The notes beneath the pieces are model-generated. The model saw only the letters and a program-made list of their open reading frames with translations. It was not told the DNA's origin and did no database searches. Of a DNA stretch of 22,803 nucleotides, positions 1 through 6,607 are shown piece after piece. This DNA is from a virus, in the IMG/VR virus record IMGVR_UViG_3300035698_018046, positions 1 to 22,803 of that record. One strand, 5' to 3'. Within the stretch, counting starts at the first letter, position 1. Each line of letters begins with the position of its first letter. The translations under genes were made by a program, and so were the position numbers.

Positions 1-96
1 ATATTGGTATATATTAACTTTTTATATTGGTATATATTAACTTTTTATATTGGTATATATTAACTTTTTATATTGGTATATATTAACTTTTTATAT
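1..96. repeat. 23-bp tandem repeat array, about 4.2 copies, cut by window start
   Basis: The unit runs TTGGTATATATTAAC followed by TTTTTATA and repeats with an exact 23-bp period (the GG pairs are at 6-7, 29-30, 52-53 and 75-76). Copies are identical until about position 96, where the pattern breaks just before the first gene. Because the window begins inside a copy, the array may continue upstream. Read on the minus strand each unit contains GTTAATATATACC, which includes the TTAATATATA element found before many genes here. It could be an iteron or partition-type binding array, a set of promoter-like sites, or a slippage-prone spacer; the sequence does not decide between these. Confidence 0.9.
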
Positions 97-103
97 ATAA
101 TTT

Positions 104-376
104 ATGAAAGAATTAGAATTTTATAAAGAGTATGAAGATTATTTAAATTGGAGGTTAGATGAGAATAAAATAAATAAGGGTAAATATTGTCTTTTAAAGA
201 TATCGAAGTCCGAGTATAATAAATTCGTAAATAGACTAGAAAATGATATCGAGTTTAATAATAAAATAATTGAAATAATAAAGATAAACAAGAGAAATGA
301 TGATATATCTGAAATATTATCCAAAGATATAGTAGAGGATGTTGATGATGATTTTTTTGATGATTTGTATATTTAA
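104..376 (+). CDS. Small acidic-tailed protein of unknown function
   Basis: I do not recognise this 90-residue protein. It is rich in Lys, Glu, Asn and Ile, looks mostly helical, and ends in a strongly acidic tail (EDVDDDFFDDLYI, residues 78-90). There is no signal peptide or membrane segment. The ATG at 104 is the first in frame and lies 8 bases after the tandem repeat array; no Shine-Dalgarno sequence precedes it. It is the first of three small plus-strand genes that precede the fibre genes. The antisense frame at 139-324 is a shadow. Coding is supported by length, composition and gene spacing only. Confidence 0.7.
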   Translation: MKELEFYKEYEDYLNWRLDENKINKGKYCLLKISKSEYNKFVNRLENDIEFNNKIIEIIKINKRNDDISEILSKDIVEDVDDDFFDDLYI

Positions 377-387
377 TATATATTGTA

Positions 388-421
388 TTAATGAGATATG
401 AGACACTTAATGAGATATGAG
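388..421 (+). repeat. 15-bp direct repeat (19-bp offset) across a start codon
   Basis: TTAATGAGATATGAG occurs at 388-402 and again at 407-421, so a 19-bp stretch is tandemly duplicated exactly at the start of the next gene. Because 19 is not a multiple of three, the ATG at 391 lies in a different frame from the ATG at 410. It opens a 9-codon reading frame (MRYETLNEI, stop at 418-420) that overlaps the two possible starts of the gene, 398 and 410. Confidence 0.85.
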
Positions 422-877
422 GGATATTCGACCAAAGAAAGGGTCGATGATGTTTTGGACAAAATATCCAAATATGGTATATCTACATTAACTAAGTTAG
501 AAAAAGAGTTTTTAGATGCTCACACACTAGGCAACGAATCCGAAGTACACAAAAGAATAACAAAAGAAGAATTTGAAAATGTATTTGAGGATGATTCGGG
601 TTATTTTAAATTTGAATATGAATCAATGAAAGATTTTGGTGATGAGAAACACTTTATAGGTATATTATATGTTCCAGATTTAGAATTAACAAAGACTCGT
701 AGATTGGATGGTAGATTGGAGGGTAAGATAATTAAATACAAAAATGGGCAAATTATTCCTGAGTTCGATTCGCCAATTAAAAACGGGGAGTCTTATGATG
801 TTTTAGAATTTTGTAATGGATTAGAACATGAATTAGACTCGTTTTTAGATTATATAATATCCGAGATTGATAATTAA
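398..877 (+). CDS. Conserved phage protein with DUF6576-like helical motif
   Basis: This is a 159-residue soluble protein of unknown function. Residues about 17-42 (DVLDKISKYGISTLTKLEKE) match the pattern IL-x-KI-x3-G-x2-SL-x3-E-x2-FL, a short helical motif I know from the C-termini of Bacteroidota rhomboid-family proteins (DUF6576-like); here it is near the N-terminus. The rest is acidic and unfamiliar. I chose ATG 398 because MRHLMRYEGYS resembles the N-termini of other proteins in this window (M-K/R-x-L/I-x2-aromatic-E); ATG 410 would give MRYEGYS and is the alternative. A TTAATATATATT element lies at 373-384, and the start region carries a 19-bp duplication. The protein at 21851 has the same motif. 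Confidence 0.8.
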   Translation: MRHLMRYEGYSTKERVDDVLDKISKYGISTLTKLEKEFLDAHTLGNESEVHKRITKEEFENVFEDDSGYFKFEYESMKDFGDEKHFIGILYVPDLELTKTRRLDGRLEGKIIKYKNGQIIPEFDSPIKNGESYDVLEFCNGLEHELDSFLDYIISEIDN

Positions 878-886
878 ATATATAAC

Positions 887-899
887 TTAATATATAATA
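887..899 (+). promoter_or_regulatory. TTAATATATAATA element, putative phage promoter
   Basis: TTAATATATAATA lies in the 39-base gap before the gene at 917, with 17 bases between its end and the ATG. The same core precedes the genes at 398, 1368, 3714, 7793 and 8558 on plus and 21067 and 21786 on minus. By position it resembles the AT-rich -10-like late promoter of T4-like phages (TATAAATA), but this is inference; in so AT-rich a genome some matches are expected by chance. Confidence 0.35.
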
Positions 900-916
900 A
901 AAATAAATATAAAATA

Positions 917-1276
917 ATGGTAAAAAAGTATAACCAATTTATAAAAGAATTAAACACAACAGATGAAGACGCATTTAATTATGATGAGATGGATTCTGAT
1001 GCTGATATAGAAGAAACGATGATTGATGGTGGTGTTGATGTTCTTGCAGTTAAAGACGAGGAAGATAAAATCCAACAAGAAGAAGAAGAAGGATTGGATG
1101 TTTATTTATCGAAATTACAAGAACTTGCCGATAAATTAGAGGTTGAAGTAGTAGACGGTAAAGTAGAATATAAAGGAAAAGAAATAATATTTCCTTCTGA
1201 AACAAACAAATACCATGTAGATAGAAAGAAATTTAATACCCCAGAAGAAGTTATTTCTTACTTAGGCAATCTTTAA
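917..1276 (+). CDS. Small acidic protein with capsid-targeting-like N-terminus
   Basis: A 119-residue protein that I cannot assign. The N-terminus MVKKYNQFIKE closely resembles in pattern the capsid-targeting sequence of T4 internal proteins (MKTYQEFIAE), including the I-x-E at which the T4 prohead protease cleaves; cleavage here would follow Glu11. Residues about 15-60 are very acidic (DSDADIEE, EEDKIQQEEEEG) and probably disordered. A helical segment (SKLQELADKLEVE) and a small lysine-rich C-terminal part follow. By analogy it could be a scaffold or internal head protein, but only the N-terminal pattern points that way. A TTAATATATA element lies upstream at 887-899, and the next gene is 91 bases downstream. 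Confidence 0.75.
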   Translation: MVKKYNQFIKELNTTDEDAFNYDEMDSDADIEETMIDGGVDVLAVKDEEDKIQQEEEEGLDVYLSKLQELADKLEVEVVDGKVEYKGKEIIFPSETNKYHVDRKKFNTPEEVISYLGNL

Positions 1277-1339
1277 ACAAAGATCTGCAACACCATGATA
1301 TATACTAATATAACTTTTCTAATTAATTAAATTTTAGAA

Positions 1340-1351
1340 TTAATATATAAT
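1340..1351 (+). promoter_or_regulatory. TTAATATATAAT element before the fibre genes
   Basis: TTAATATATAAT lies 16 bases upstream of the ATG at 1368, almost the same spacing as at 887-899. It would be the promoter for the two fibre-like genes at 1368 and 2360, which are only 14 bases apart. Basis: recurrence of the motif and position only. Confidence 0.35.
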
Positions 1352-1367
1352 AGAAAATAAATATTAT

Positions 1368-2345
1368 ATGGCAATAATAGGATCATTTAGTAATGGTAGT
1401 GCTTCCGCAGTTGAATATTCAACAATTGAAGAACTATTATCACAATTACCAGACAATACTAATAATATAATAGGAGCCCAAGATATAAGGGATTCTATTT
1501 ATACATTATGGGAAAAGGTCAATGTTGTTATATCAACACAATCAGTTTATTTTGATAATTCAACACCCACACCAATTGATGTAGGTGGTATTCCAGCAGG
1601 AAGTACATTTAGTTCAACTGATGTTTTGGATATGTGGCAACAATTATTATATCCATATATAGCACCCTCTTGTTCATTGGGTCCAAATTATAGTAGAGAA
1701 TATGGGGACCCGGATGGACTAACAACCGATAGTATTACACTAAATTGGTCCGTAACAAAGAACACAAATAATATAACATCAATAACAGTTGATGGTGATA
1801 GTTTTGTACCAACCGGTAATTCACAAGCTGGTACAAAAGATGTTACTGGAACACACAGTGTTACTCCAGGAACAAGTCAAACTAATACATTTTCTATGAC
1901 AACCACTGATGGCACACAAGTGGATAACGATAATTCTACAATAACTTGGAGTAATAGAATATACTGGGGTAGTGTAGATTTAGGTGGAGTTAATTTAACA
2001 ACCACACCTGGTGCTATTCCTGGTGTTGCTATAACCTGTGATGATACACTAATATTGAATTTAACGGGAGCTGGTGTTGGATCTGGTAGCCAATTATCCA
2101 CAACTAAAAATAAATCATATAATAATATAGATGGTGGTGGTGATCATTTAATTTTCGCTTGGCCTAGTTCAGTTAGTGGGTCTACATCACCAATATTCAC
2201 CGTAAATGGTTTACCTAATTCATCATTTACACAAATAAGAACTGCATCTACTTTTGTTAATCAATATGGAGTTAGTGTAGATTATGAAGTATGGGTATCT
2301 AATACATTACAGAACTCACCAATATCATTATTTACTATAAGTTAA
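1368..2345 (+). CDS. Phage virion/fibre-like structural protein
   Basis: A 325-residue protein rich in Ser, Thr, Gly and Asn with little Lys or Glu, typical of beta-rich virion surface proteins. Residues about 18-50 (STIEELLSQLP then NIIGAQDIRDSIYTLWEKV) form a helical segment of a kind seen at the N-termini of phage fibre or head-decoration proteins, where it probably attaches the protein to the particle. From about residue 95 onward it is a chain of beta strands with alternating Thr/Ser, consistent with one or more Ig-like or beta-sandwich domains; no enzyme motif is visible. It is followed after 14 bases by another fibre-like gene, and the two probably form one transcript. The exact site on the virion cannot be read from sequence. 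The antisense frame at 1877-2101 is a shadow. Confidence 0.75.
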   Translation: MAIIGSFSNGSASAVEYSTIEELLSQLPDNTNNIIGAQDIRDSIYTLWEKVNVVISTQSVYFDNSTPTPIDVGGIPAGSTFSSTDVLDMWQQLLYPYIAPSCSLGPNYSREYGDPDGLTTDSITLNWSVTKNTNNITSITVDGDSFVPTGNSQAGTKDVTGTHSVTPGTSQTNTFSMTTTDGTQVDNDNSTITWSNRIYWGSVDLGGVNLTTTPGAIPGVAITCDDTLILNLTGAGVGSGSQLSTTKNKSYNNIDGGGDHLIFAWPSSVSGSTSPIFTVNGLPNSSFTQIRTASTFVNQYGVSVDYEVWVSNTLQNSPISLFTIS

Positions 2346-2359
2346 AAAAATAAAATAAA

Positions 2360-3652
2360 ATGGCTAAAAATACAGGAACATTAATAACATCATCGATTAG
2401 ACCAAATGACTCTAATGACCCAATAGCATCCGCTTTTTCTAATGAAATAAAGGGTGGTTTGCATAGTGGCACACAGAGCATATATAGAGACTCTATTATA
2501 TCTGAGCGTAGAGAATGGGGTATGTTATGTTATGTAACTGATGAAGATAAATCATATCAATTAAGATATAATGAATCATCAACCGATATAGATGATAATG
2601 GAAATTGGGTGGAATTTACTGCCTCTAGTTTGGCACAACAGTTATATCTTGAAAATTATACTAGTTATAATCCAAATAATGTCGATGGTGATAATTCATT
2701 CGCAATTGGTAGCTATCAAACAACAGAGGGTGATTATGCTGCTGCTATTGGAGGAGCACAAAATGGAGCATTTGGTGATTATTCAATATCTTTGGGTGGA
2801 ATTTTAAATAACGCAAATGACGAATATTCAATTGCGGTTGGTGGTATAGGAAATGAATCACATGGTTATCTTTCAACAACTTTAGGTGGCATTGATAATA
2901 CCACCGGTGCTACAACTAGTGCTGTTATTTCTGGTGACAATTGCCATGTTTATGGTAGAAGTAGTATAACACTAGGTGGTCGTGATTTACATGCATTCTC
3001 TACCGCTGAGGTGGTAATCGGTCAATATAATAGTTTTTACACAGCATCAAATAATAACCTTTTTGTTACGGAAGATAGATTGTTTGTTATAGGAAACGGA
3101 ACCTCATCAGGTGGTGTTTTTAGATCTGATGCTTTTACTGTTCTTAAAAATTCACAAGTTGGTATTAATATTTCAAATTTTGAAGCAAATAATCCAAATG
3201 GTGCTATTTTAAATTTAAACGGAGATTTAGAAATACAAGGTGGTATATTTGATTCAAATGGAGATAAGGGAACATTAAACCAAATATTATCAACAAATGC
3301 TTCTGGTGATGTTGAGTGGGTAAATACATCAGAGGTTCAATTTATGGCAGGTGGAGGTGGTACAACTAGAAATATTAATGTAAATAAAGAAACACATTAT
3401 CTATACATCACTTCCATAGATAATGGAGATGAAATAAGAATACCAGATGCTGTGGATGTTACTCCTAGTACTACTATATACATAATTGACCAAGATGGTA
3501 ATGCTGGAGCTACTAGTAGTGTTATAATAGAGCCACTTAATGGTAATATGAATGGTGCTAATGGTACTAATTTACAAGAACCATATCAAGTTATAAAACT
3601 CATAAATAATGGTATTAATTGGTTTATAGCTTTTGGTGGAACTGCTAATTAA
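2360..3652 (+). CDS. Fibre/adhesin-like protein with YadA-head-type beta-roll repeats
   Basis: A 430-residue structural protein. Residues 1-88 form an N-terminal domain (GGLHSG, RREWGMLCYVTDEDKSYQL) like that of many phage head- or tail-fibre proteins. Residues about 111-222 contain six or seven degenerate repeats of 15-16 residues ending in A/S-I-G-G or T-L-G-G (SFAIGS, AAAIGG, SISLGG, SIAVGG, STTLGG, SITLGG), the pattern of trimeric YadA-type left-handed beta-rolls. A strand-turn region follows (DAFTVLKNSQVGIN, about 257-270), then a linker with LNQILSTNASGDVEW and a Gly-rich hinge (GGGG, 331-334). Residues 335-430 are a compact C-terminal domain. It is likely a trimer on the virion surface that binds the host or decorates the head. 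No intramolecular chaperone (peptidase S74) catalytic pattern is visible. It is probably co-transcribed with the preceding gene. Confidence 0.8.
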   Translation: MAKNTGTLITSSIRPNDSNDPIASAFSNEIKGGLHSGTQSIYRDSIISERREWGMLCYVTDEDKSYQLRYNESSTDIDDNGNWVEFTASSLAQQLYLENYTSYNPNNVDGDNSFAIGSYQTTEGDYAAAIGGAQNGAFGDYSISLGGILNNANDEYSIAVGGIGNESHGYLSTTLGGIDNTTGATTSAVISGDNCHVYGRSSITLGGRDLHAFSTAEVVIGQYNSFYTASNNNLFVTEDRLFVIGNGTSSGGVFRSDAFTVLKNSQVGINISNFEANNPNGAILNLNGDLEIQGGIFDSNGDKGTLNQILSTNASGDVEWVNTSEVQFMAGGGGTTRNINVNKETHYLYITSIDNGDEIRIPDAVDVTPSTTIYIIDQDGNAGATSSVIIEPLNGNMNGANGTNLQEPYQVIKLINNGINWFIAFGGTAN

Positions 3653-3653
3653 C

Positions 3654-3671
3654 TAACTAATTAATTAGTTA
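3654..3671. other. 18-bp perfect palindrome after the fibre genes
   Basis: TAACTAATTAATTAGTTA reads the same on both strands and lies directly after the stop of the second fibre gene. It is followed by a T-rich stretch, so it could act as a weak AT-only terminator hairpin, or as a dimer-binding operator for the following operon. It also places stop codons in several frames. The function is unknown. Confidence 0.5.
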
Positions 3672-3699
3672 ATATTTTCTTATTATTTGGTATAATTTT

Positions 3700-3710
3700 T
3701 TAATATATAA
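3700..3710 (+). promoter_or_regulatory. TTAATATATAA element next to the ATG at 3714
   Basis: TTAATATATAA ends three bases before the ATG at 3714. If it acts as a -10-like promoter, the transcript would be nearly leaderless; if so close a spacing is not functional, the element may instead be part of an A/T-rich translation initiation region. It belongs to the recurrent set seen before other genes. Confidence 0.3.
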
Positions 3711-3713
3711 ACT

Positions 3714-4460
3714 ATGAAATATATTAAGCAATTCGAATTTGTTCAAAATGATTTTGAGCCTATATCATCTTTTAAATTAAAAGATGATTTAAACCCAAAA
3801 GTATGGGAGGAAGAAACCATGAGACCAGAAGTTAGAGAGCAACTATTAACTATTGCTCAAGATTTCTTTAATACAACAGATCTTAGTGTTAAAATAAAAG
3901 ATATAATTCTAACTGGTTCTTTATCAAATTATAATTGGTCAGAGAGATATTCTGATTATGATTTACACATACTAATTGATTTCAAAGAAGTTAATGAAGA
4001 TTCTGTCTTAGTTAAAAGATTTGTTGATGCTGTTAAGAATGTTTGGAACAAACAATATGATATAAAAATAGAAGGATACGAGGTTGAGGTTTATATACAA
4101 AGTATAGAAGAACCACACAGAGCATCAGGAGTTTACTCCGTATTGAATGATAAATGGAATGTTAAACCAACTAGAGTTGATTTTGAACCGGATGATGAAT
4201 CTATAAAAGAGAAATCAAAAACCGTTATGATGTTAGTTGATGATTTATATGATGAGTTCGAAAGTTATAACTATGATGATTTTGTAAAAGAGGTCAGAAA
4301 GGTTTGGGATAAGATAAAAAGATATAGACAGTCTGGGTTAGAAAGTGAGGGTGGTGAATTCTCAACAGGAAATTTAGTTTTTAAATTACTAAGACGTAAT
4401 GGATATATAGGAAAAATATTAGATATGAGGAAAAAATCATACCAAAACCAATTTAAATAA
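3714..4460 (+). CDS. Predicted nucleotidyltransferase (minimal NTase fold)
   Basis: This 248-residue protein carries the signature of the DNA polymerase beta-like nucleotidyltransferase superfamily: L-T-G-S at 66-69, then after a spacer S-D-Y-D at 80-83 (metal ligands Asp81 and Asp83). A later strand, EVEVYI at about 123-128, can supply the third carboxylate (Glu125). Such proteins transfer a nucleotide to a protein, nucleic acid or small molecule; the target cannot be read from sequence. Similar stand-alone NTases occur in many large T4-like phages. Residues 1-10 (MKYIKQFEFV) are the recurrent N-terminus of this phage. The C-terminal part (about 160-248) is helical and charged. Its stop overlaps the next ATG (TAATG), so the two are translationally coupled. 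Fold assignment is firm, the role unknown. Confidence 0.85.
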   Translation: MKYIKQFEFVQNDFEPISSFKLKDDLNPKVWEEETMRPEVREQLLTIAQDFFNTTDLSVKIKDIILTGSLSNYNWSERYSDYDLHILIDFKEVNEDSVLVKRFVDAVKNVWNKQYDIKIEGYEVEVYIQSIEEPHRASGVYSVLNDKWNVKPTRVDFEPDDESIKEKSKTVMMLVDDLYDEFESYNYDDFVKEVRKVWDKIKRYRQSGLESEGGEFSTGNLVFKLLRRNGYIGKILDMRKKSYQNQFK

Positions 4461-5155
4461 TGATAAAGATATCAGAAATAGAACAAACATTTAAGGATAT
4501 ATTCAGCGAAGAAGATGGATATGTTAAATCAATAGAGACTTTATATGAAAAGCCAAAAACTGGTGATAATTTTTTAAAATTAATAATATCACTACATGGA
4601 TTATCGGTTGAGGATATTAGTATTATACACACTAAGTTTATATTTAAAGTAGATTTAAATAAAAGTAAATTAGAATCTAATTCCTTTATTTATCTTTATA
4701 ATATAAATTGTGATTACCATAAGGTTGAGTTTGATAGTATATTTGATATGAAGAAAAAGATAGAAGATATAATTGACTCAAATGATTTTGGAAAAGATTT
4801 GCAGATTTTATCTGATTTTATCGAAGCACCCGCTATGTTTTTGAATTATTATATGAGGAGAAGTGATATAACAGAGTATTCTATATTTAGTGTTGTTTAT
4901 GATCCGAAATTCAAAACAACACCTTGTGCGGAAACCACATTTGATTTTGATATAAATATAAACAATAATTATAATATGGATTTGTCTATTAGAAAATTAG
5001 AACCGGTAGACGATAAAGAAGAAAATTCATATAAATTTCAATTTAAGTTTATGGATGACATTGAAACGGTTGAGACAGACACAATAAAAAATATACACTT
5101 CTTCATAGGGTCCAACATAGCAAAAGTATTAGATAGAAAATTAAAGAATAAATAG
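4460..5155 (+). CDS. Protein of unknown function, coupled to the nucleotidyltransferase
   Basis: I do not recognise this 231-residue protein. It looks soluble, mixed alpha/beta, with no signal peptide, membrane helix or catalytic motif. It begins MIKISEIEQTF and has alternating hydrophobic strands such as FIFKVDL, FIYLYNI and YKFQFKF. Its ATG shares the A of the upstream TAA stop, and its TAG is followed after two bases by the next ATG, so it sits in the middle of a tightly coupled operon. Possible partnership with the upstream nucleotidyltransferase is inferred from this coupling alone. Confidence 0.75.
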   Translation: MIKISEIEQTFKDIFSEEDGYVKSIETLYEKPKTGDNFLKLIISLHGLSVEDISIIHTKFIFKVDLNKSKLESNSFIYLYNINCDYHKVEFDSIFDMKKKIEDIIDSNDFGKDLQILSDFIEAPAMFLNYYMRRSDITEYSIFSVVYDPKFKTTPCAETTFDFDININNNYNMDLSIRKLEPVDDKEENSYKFQFKFMDDIETVETDTIKNIHFFIGSNIAKVLDRKLKNK

Positions 5156-5157
5156 AT

Positions 5158-5832
5158 ATGAAATATATCAATAAATTTAATTTTTATATCAAGGAGTCTA
5201 AAAATATAGATATAGATGAGATAAAAACTATACTACTAAGTATTGGTGATATGGGAATTGATACATCTAATATAACAGAAGGCGTTATAGTTTGTTCTGA
5301 TAAATCAGATGATAACAACGGCAGAGACTTCATAAGCATAAACATGAATTTGAGTGATTTTGATGTAACAAATGCTATCCTAGGTGGTGTTGAAAAGGTA
5401 TATATCAATGATGATTTGATTTGGGAATTTATGGATGAGTTGATTTCTATAAAAAATAAAGTCATTGGTGTTGGTGCACATAATTGTATTATTGATTTTC
5501 ATAATAACGGAGGAGGATGGGTTGTATTTAATTTAATAGTCATTGGTCAAAAAAGAGATATAGAATCAAATGAGTATAAAATTCTAGAGCTTTATAAAAA
5601 AATAAAATCTATAATTTTTCCAATGAAAACAGACTTTGCTTATGATACAATCGTGAAATTAGAAGATAATATAATAAAAATCTCAACAAATAGTTGGTCA
5701 TATACCGATAGAAAGTTTAATAATATTTTAAGAAATGCTTTGGTCTCTTGTGGATTAACTGGGAAAGACATAGAAGTATCAAAAAGTCAAAAATCAGGAA
5801 TTGGTACCATAAATAAAATTGAGATGAAATGA
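5158..5832 (+). CDS. Protein of unknown function with recurrent N-terminal tag
   Basis: A 224-residue protein without a family I can name. The N-terminus MKYINKFNFYIKES fits the shared pattern of this window and ends in I-K-E, like a T4-type prohead-protease site after Glu13. The body alternates strands and helices; a Gly-rich HNNGGGWVVFNL segment lies at about 114-125. No membrane segment is seen. Its start follows the previous stop by two bases, and its last bases overlap the next start as ATGA, so it is translationally coupled on both sides. The minus-strand frame at 5184-5465 is a shadow. Confidence 0.75.
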   Translation: MKYINKFNFYIKESKNIDIDEIKTILLSIGDMGIDTSNITEGVIVCSDKSDDNNGRDFISINMNLSDFDVTNAILGGVEKVYINDDLIWEFMDELISIKNKVIGVGAHNCIIDFHNNGGGWVVFNLIVIGQKRDIESNEYKILELYKKIKSIIFPMKTDFAYDTIVKLEDNIIKISTNSWSYTDRKFNNILRNALVSCGLTGKDIEVSKSQKSGIGTINKIEMK

Positions 5833-6260
5833 GATATATAAAGAAATTTTACAAAACTAACGAAGATATTAATAAAAATACCGACTTATATAATAAGTAT
5901 CAGGGTATAAAAAAAGAGCGTGTTGGTCCTTGTGATTTTGACACATTTAAAGATATATTGATTGAGTTATGTGATGACTATGGTGATTATAAATTTGATA
6001 AATTTGTAACTGACGTTGATGATGATGAAAATTATTATTCTTGTGTTATAGATTTGGAATTTTTAAATTTAGATTATGGATATGTTGAGAATGTAGAAGT
6101 TAATACTAATGTTTTGGTTGATTCATTTGGAAGCTATGATGATCCATATGATTTTGAATATTCATTAGATGGTAATATGGTATATAACAGAATGGATATA
6201 GAAAAGGATAAATTAAAAAAAAACACTAAAGGTTATAGAAAAAATGATGGACTCATATGA
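5829..6260 (+). CDS. Acidic protein of unknown function
   Basis: A 143-residue, Asp- and Tyr-rich protein that I cannot place in a family. The N-terminus MRYIKKFYKTNEDINK matches the recurrent M-K/R-Y-I-K-x-F start. The middle is strongly acidic (DVDDDENYYS, about 55-64) and the last 20 residues are basic (KDKLKKNTKGYRKN). It starts inside the previous stop (ATGA overlap), consistent with coupled translation. A short ORF starting at 6244 overlaps its 3' end by 17 bases in another frame. Confidence 0.7.
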   Translation: MRYIKKFYKTNEDINKNTDLYNKYQGIKKERVGPCDFDTFKDILIELCDDYGDYKFDKFVTDVDDDENYYSCVIDLEFLNLDYGYVENVEVNTNVLVDSFGSYDDPYDFEYSLDGNMVYNRMDIEKDKLKKNTKGYRKNDGLI

Positions 6261-6396
6261 TAAGTCAAAAAATCTTATTAAGAAAATAGAGAATAATATT
6301 TATAATAGATTAAAGGCTTTTGAAAACTTCAAATCACTAACTATTGGTTTTGAGGAACATAGGCTTAGTATTTACTTTGATATAATTGAAAAATAA
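6244..6396 (+). CDS. Short ORF (50 codons) at the end of the operon
   Basis: Reading from the ATG at 6244 gives a 50-residue product, MMDSYDKSKNLIKK to EEHRLSIYFDIIEK, ending at TAA 6394-6396; a second ATG at 6247 gives 49 residues. It overlaps the previous gene by 17 bases and the convergent minus-strand gene at 6365-6607 by 32 bases tail to tail. It fills what would otherwise be a gap of about 100 bases, and its composition (Lys/Asn/Ile-rich, amphipathic helix KNLIKKIENNIYNRLKAFENF) is like its neighbours. I do not recognise it. It may be a real small protein or a frame remnant of the upstream gene. Confidence 0.5.
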   Translation: MMDSYDKSKNLIKKIENNIYNRLKAFENFKSLTIGFEEHRLSIYFDIIEK

Positions 6397-6607
6397 CAAC
6401 TTCGTTATATCCAATATCATGGTTAAATCTATATTTAATAAAGTTTGATATCTCTAAACACTTTTCATATTCCTCATCTTCTTTCAATAAATCAATAACA
6501 CATTCCAATATTTCTTTTGAATAAGGTATTAAATTTTTACCATAAGGTTTACCAGATAAAATTCTATTATAGATTTCTAGACCATTTAATGTTTCTGTAT
6601 TTTTCAT
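6365..6607 (-). CDS. Small phage protein with UVR-like YEKC motif
   Basis: An 80-residue protein, probably helical. Its core, about residues 27-60 (PYSKEILECVIDLL then EEYEKCLEISNFIKYRFNHD), resembles small phage proteins with a helical hairpin of the UVR type (E-x-Y-E-x-C-x2-I/L), a motif used for protein-protein contact in UvrB/UvrC; this similarity is from memory and not decisive. Its ATG overlaps the stop of the gp47-like gene (TAATG), so it is translated together with that nuclease. It could be a partner or regulator of the nuclease; that is inference from position. Confidence 0.7.
   Translation of the reverse strand: MKNTETLNGLEIYNRILSGKPYGKNLIPYSKEILECVIDLLKEDEEYEKCLEISNFIKYRFNHDIGYNEVVIFQLYQSKY

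Noticed and set aside
1-96. Possible CRISPR array
   Set aside because: The 23-bp units are directly contiguous with no spacers, so this is a plain tandem repeat.
1877-2101. 74-residue minus-strand frame inside the first fibre gene, and the 71-residue plus frame at 2592-2807
   Set aside because: Both overlap clear fibre coding sequence and have no independent start region or recognisable pattern.
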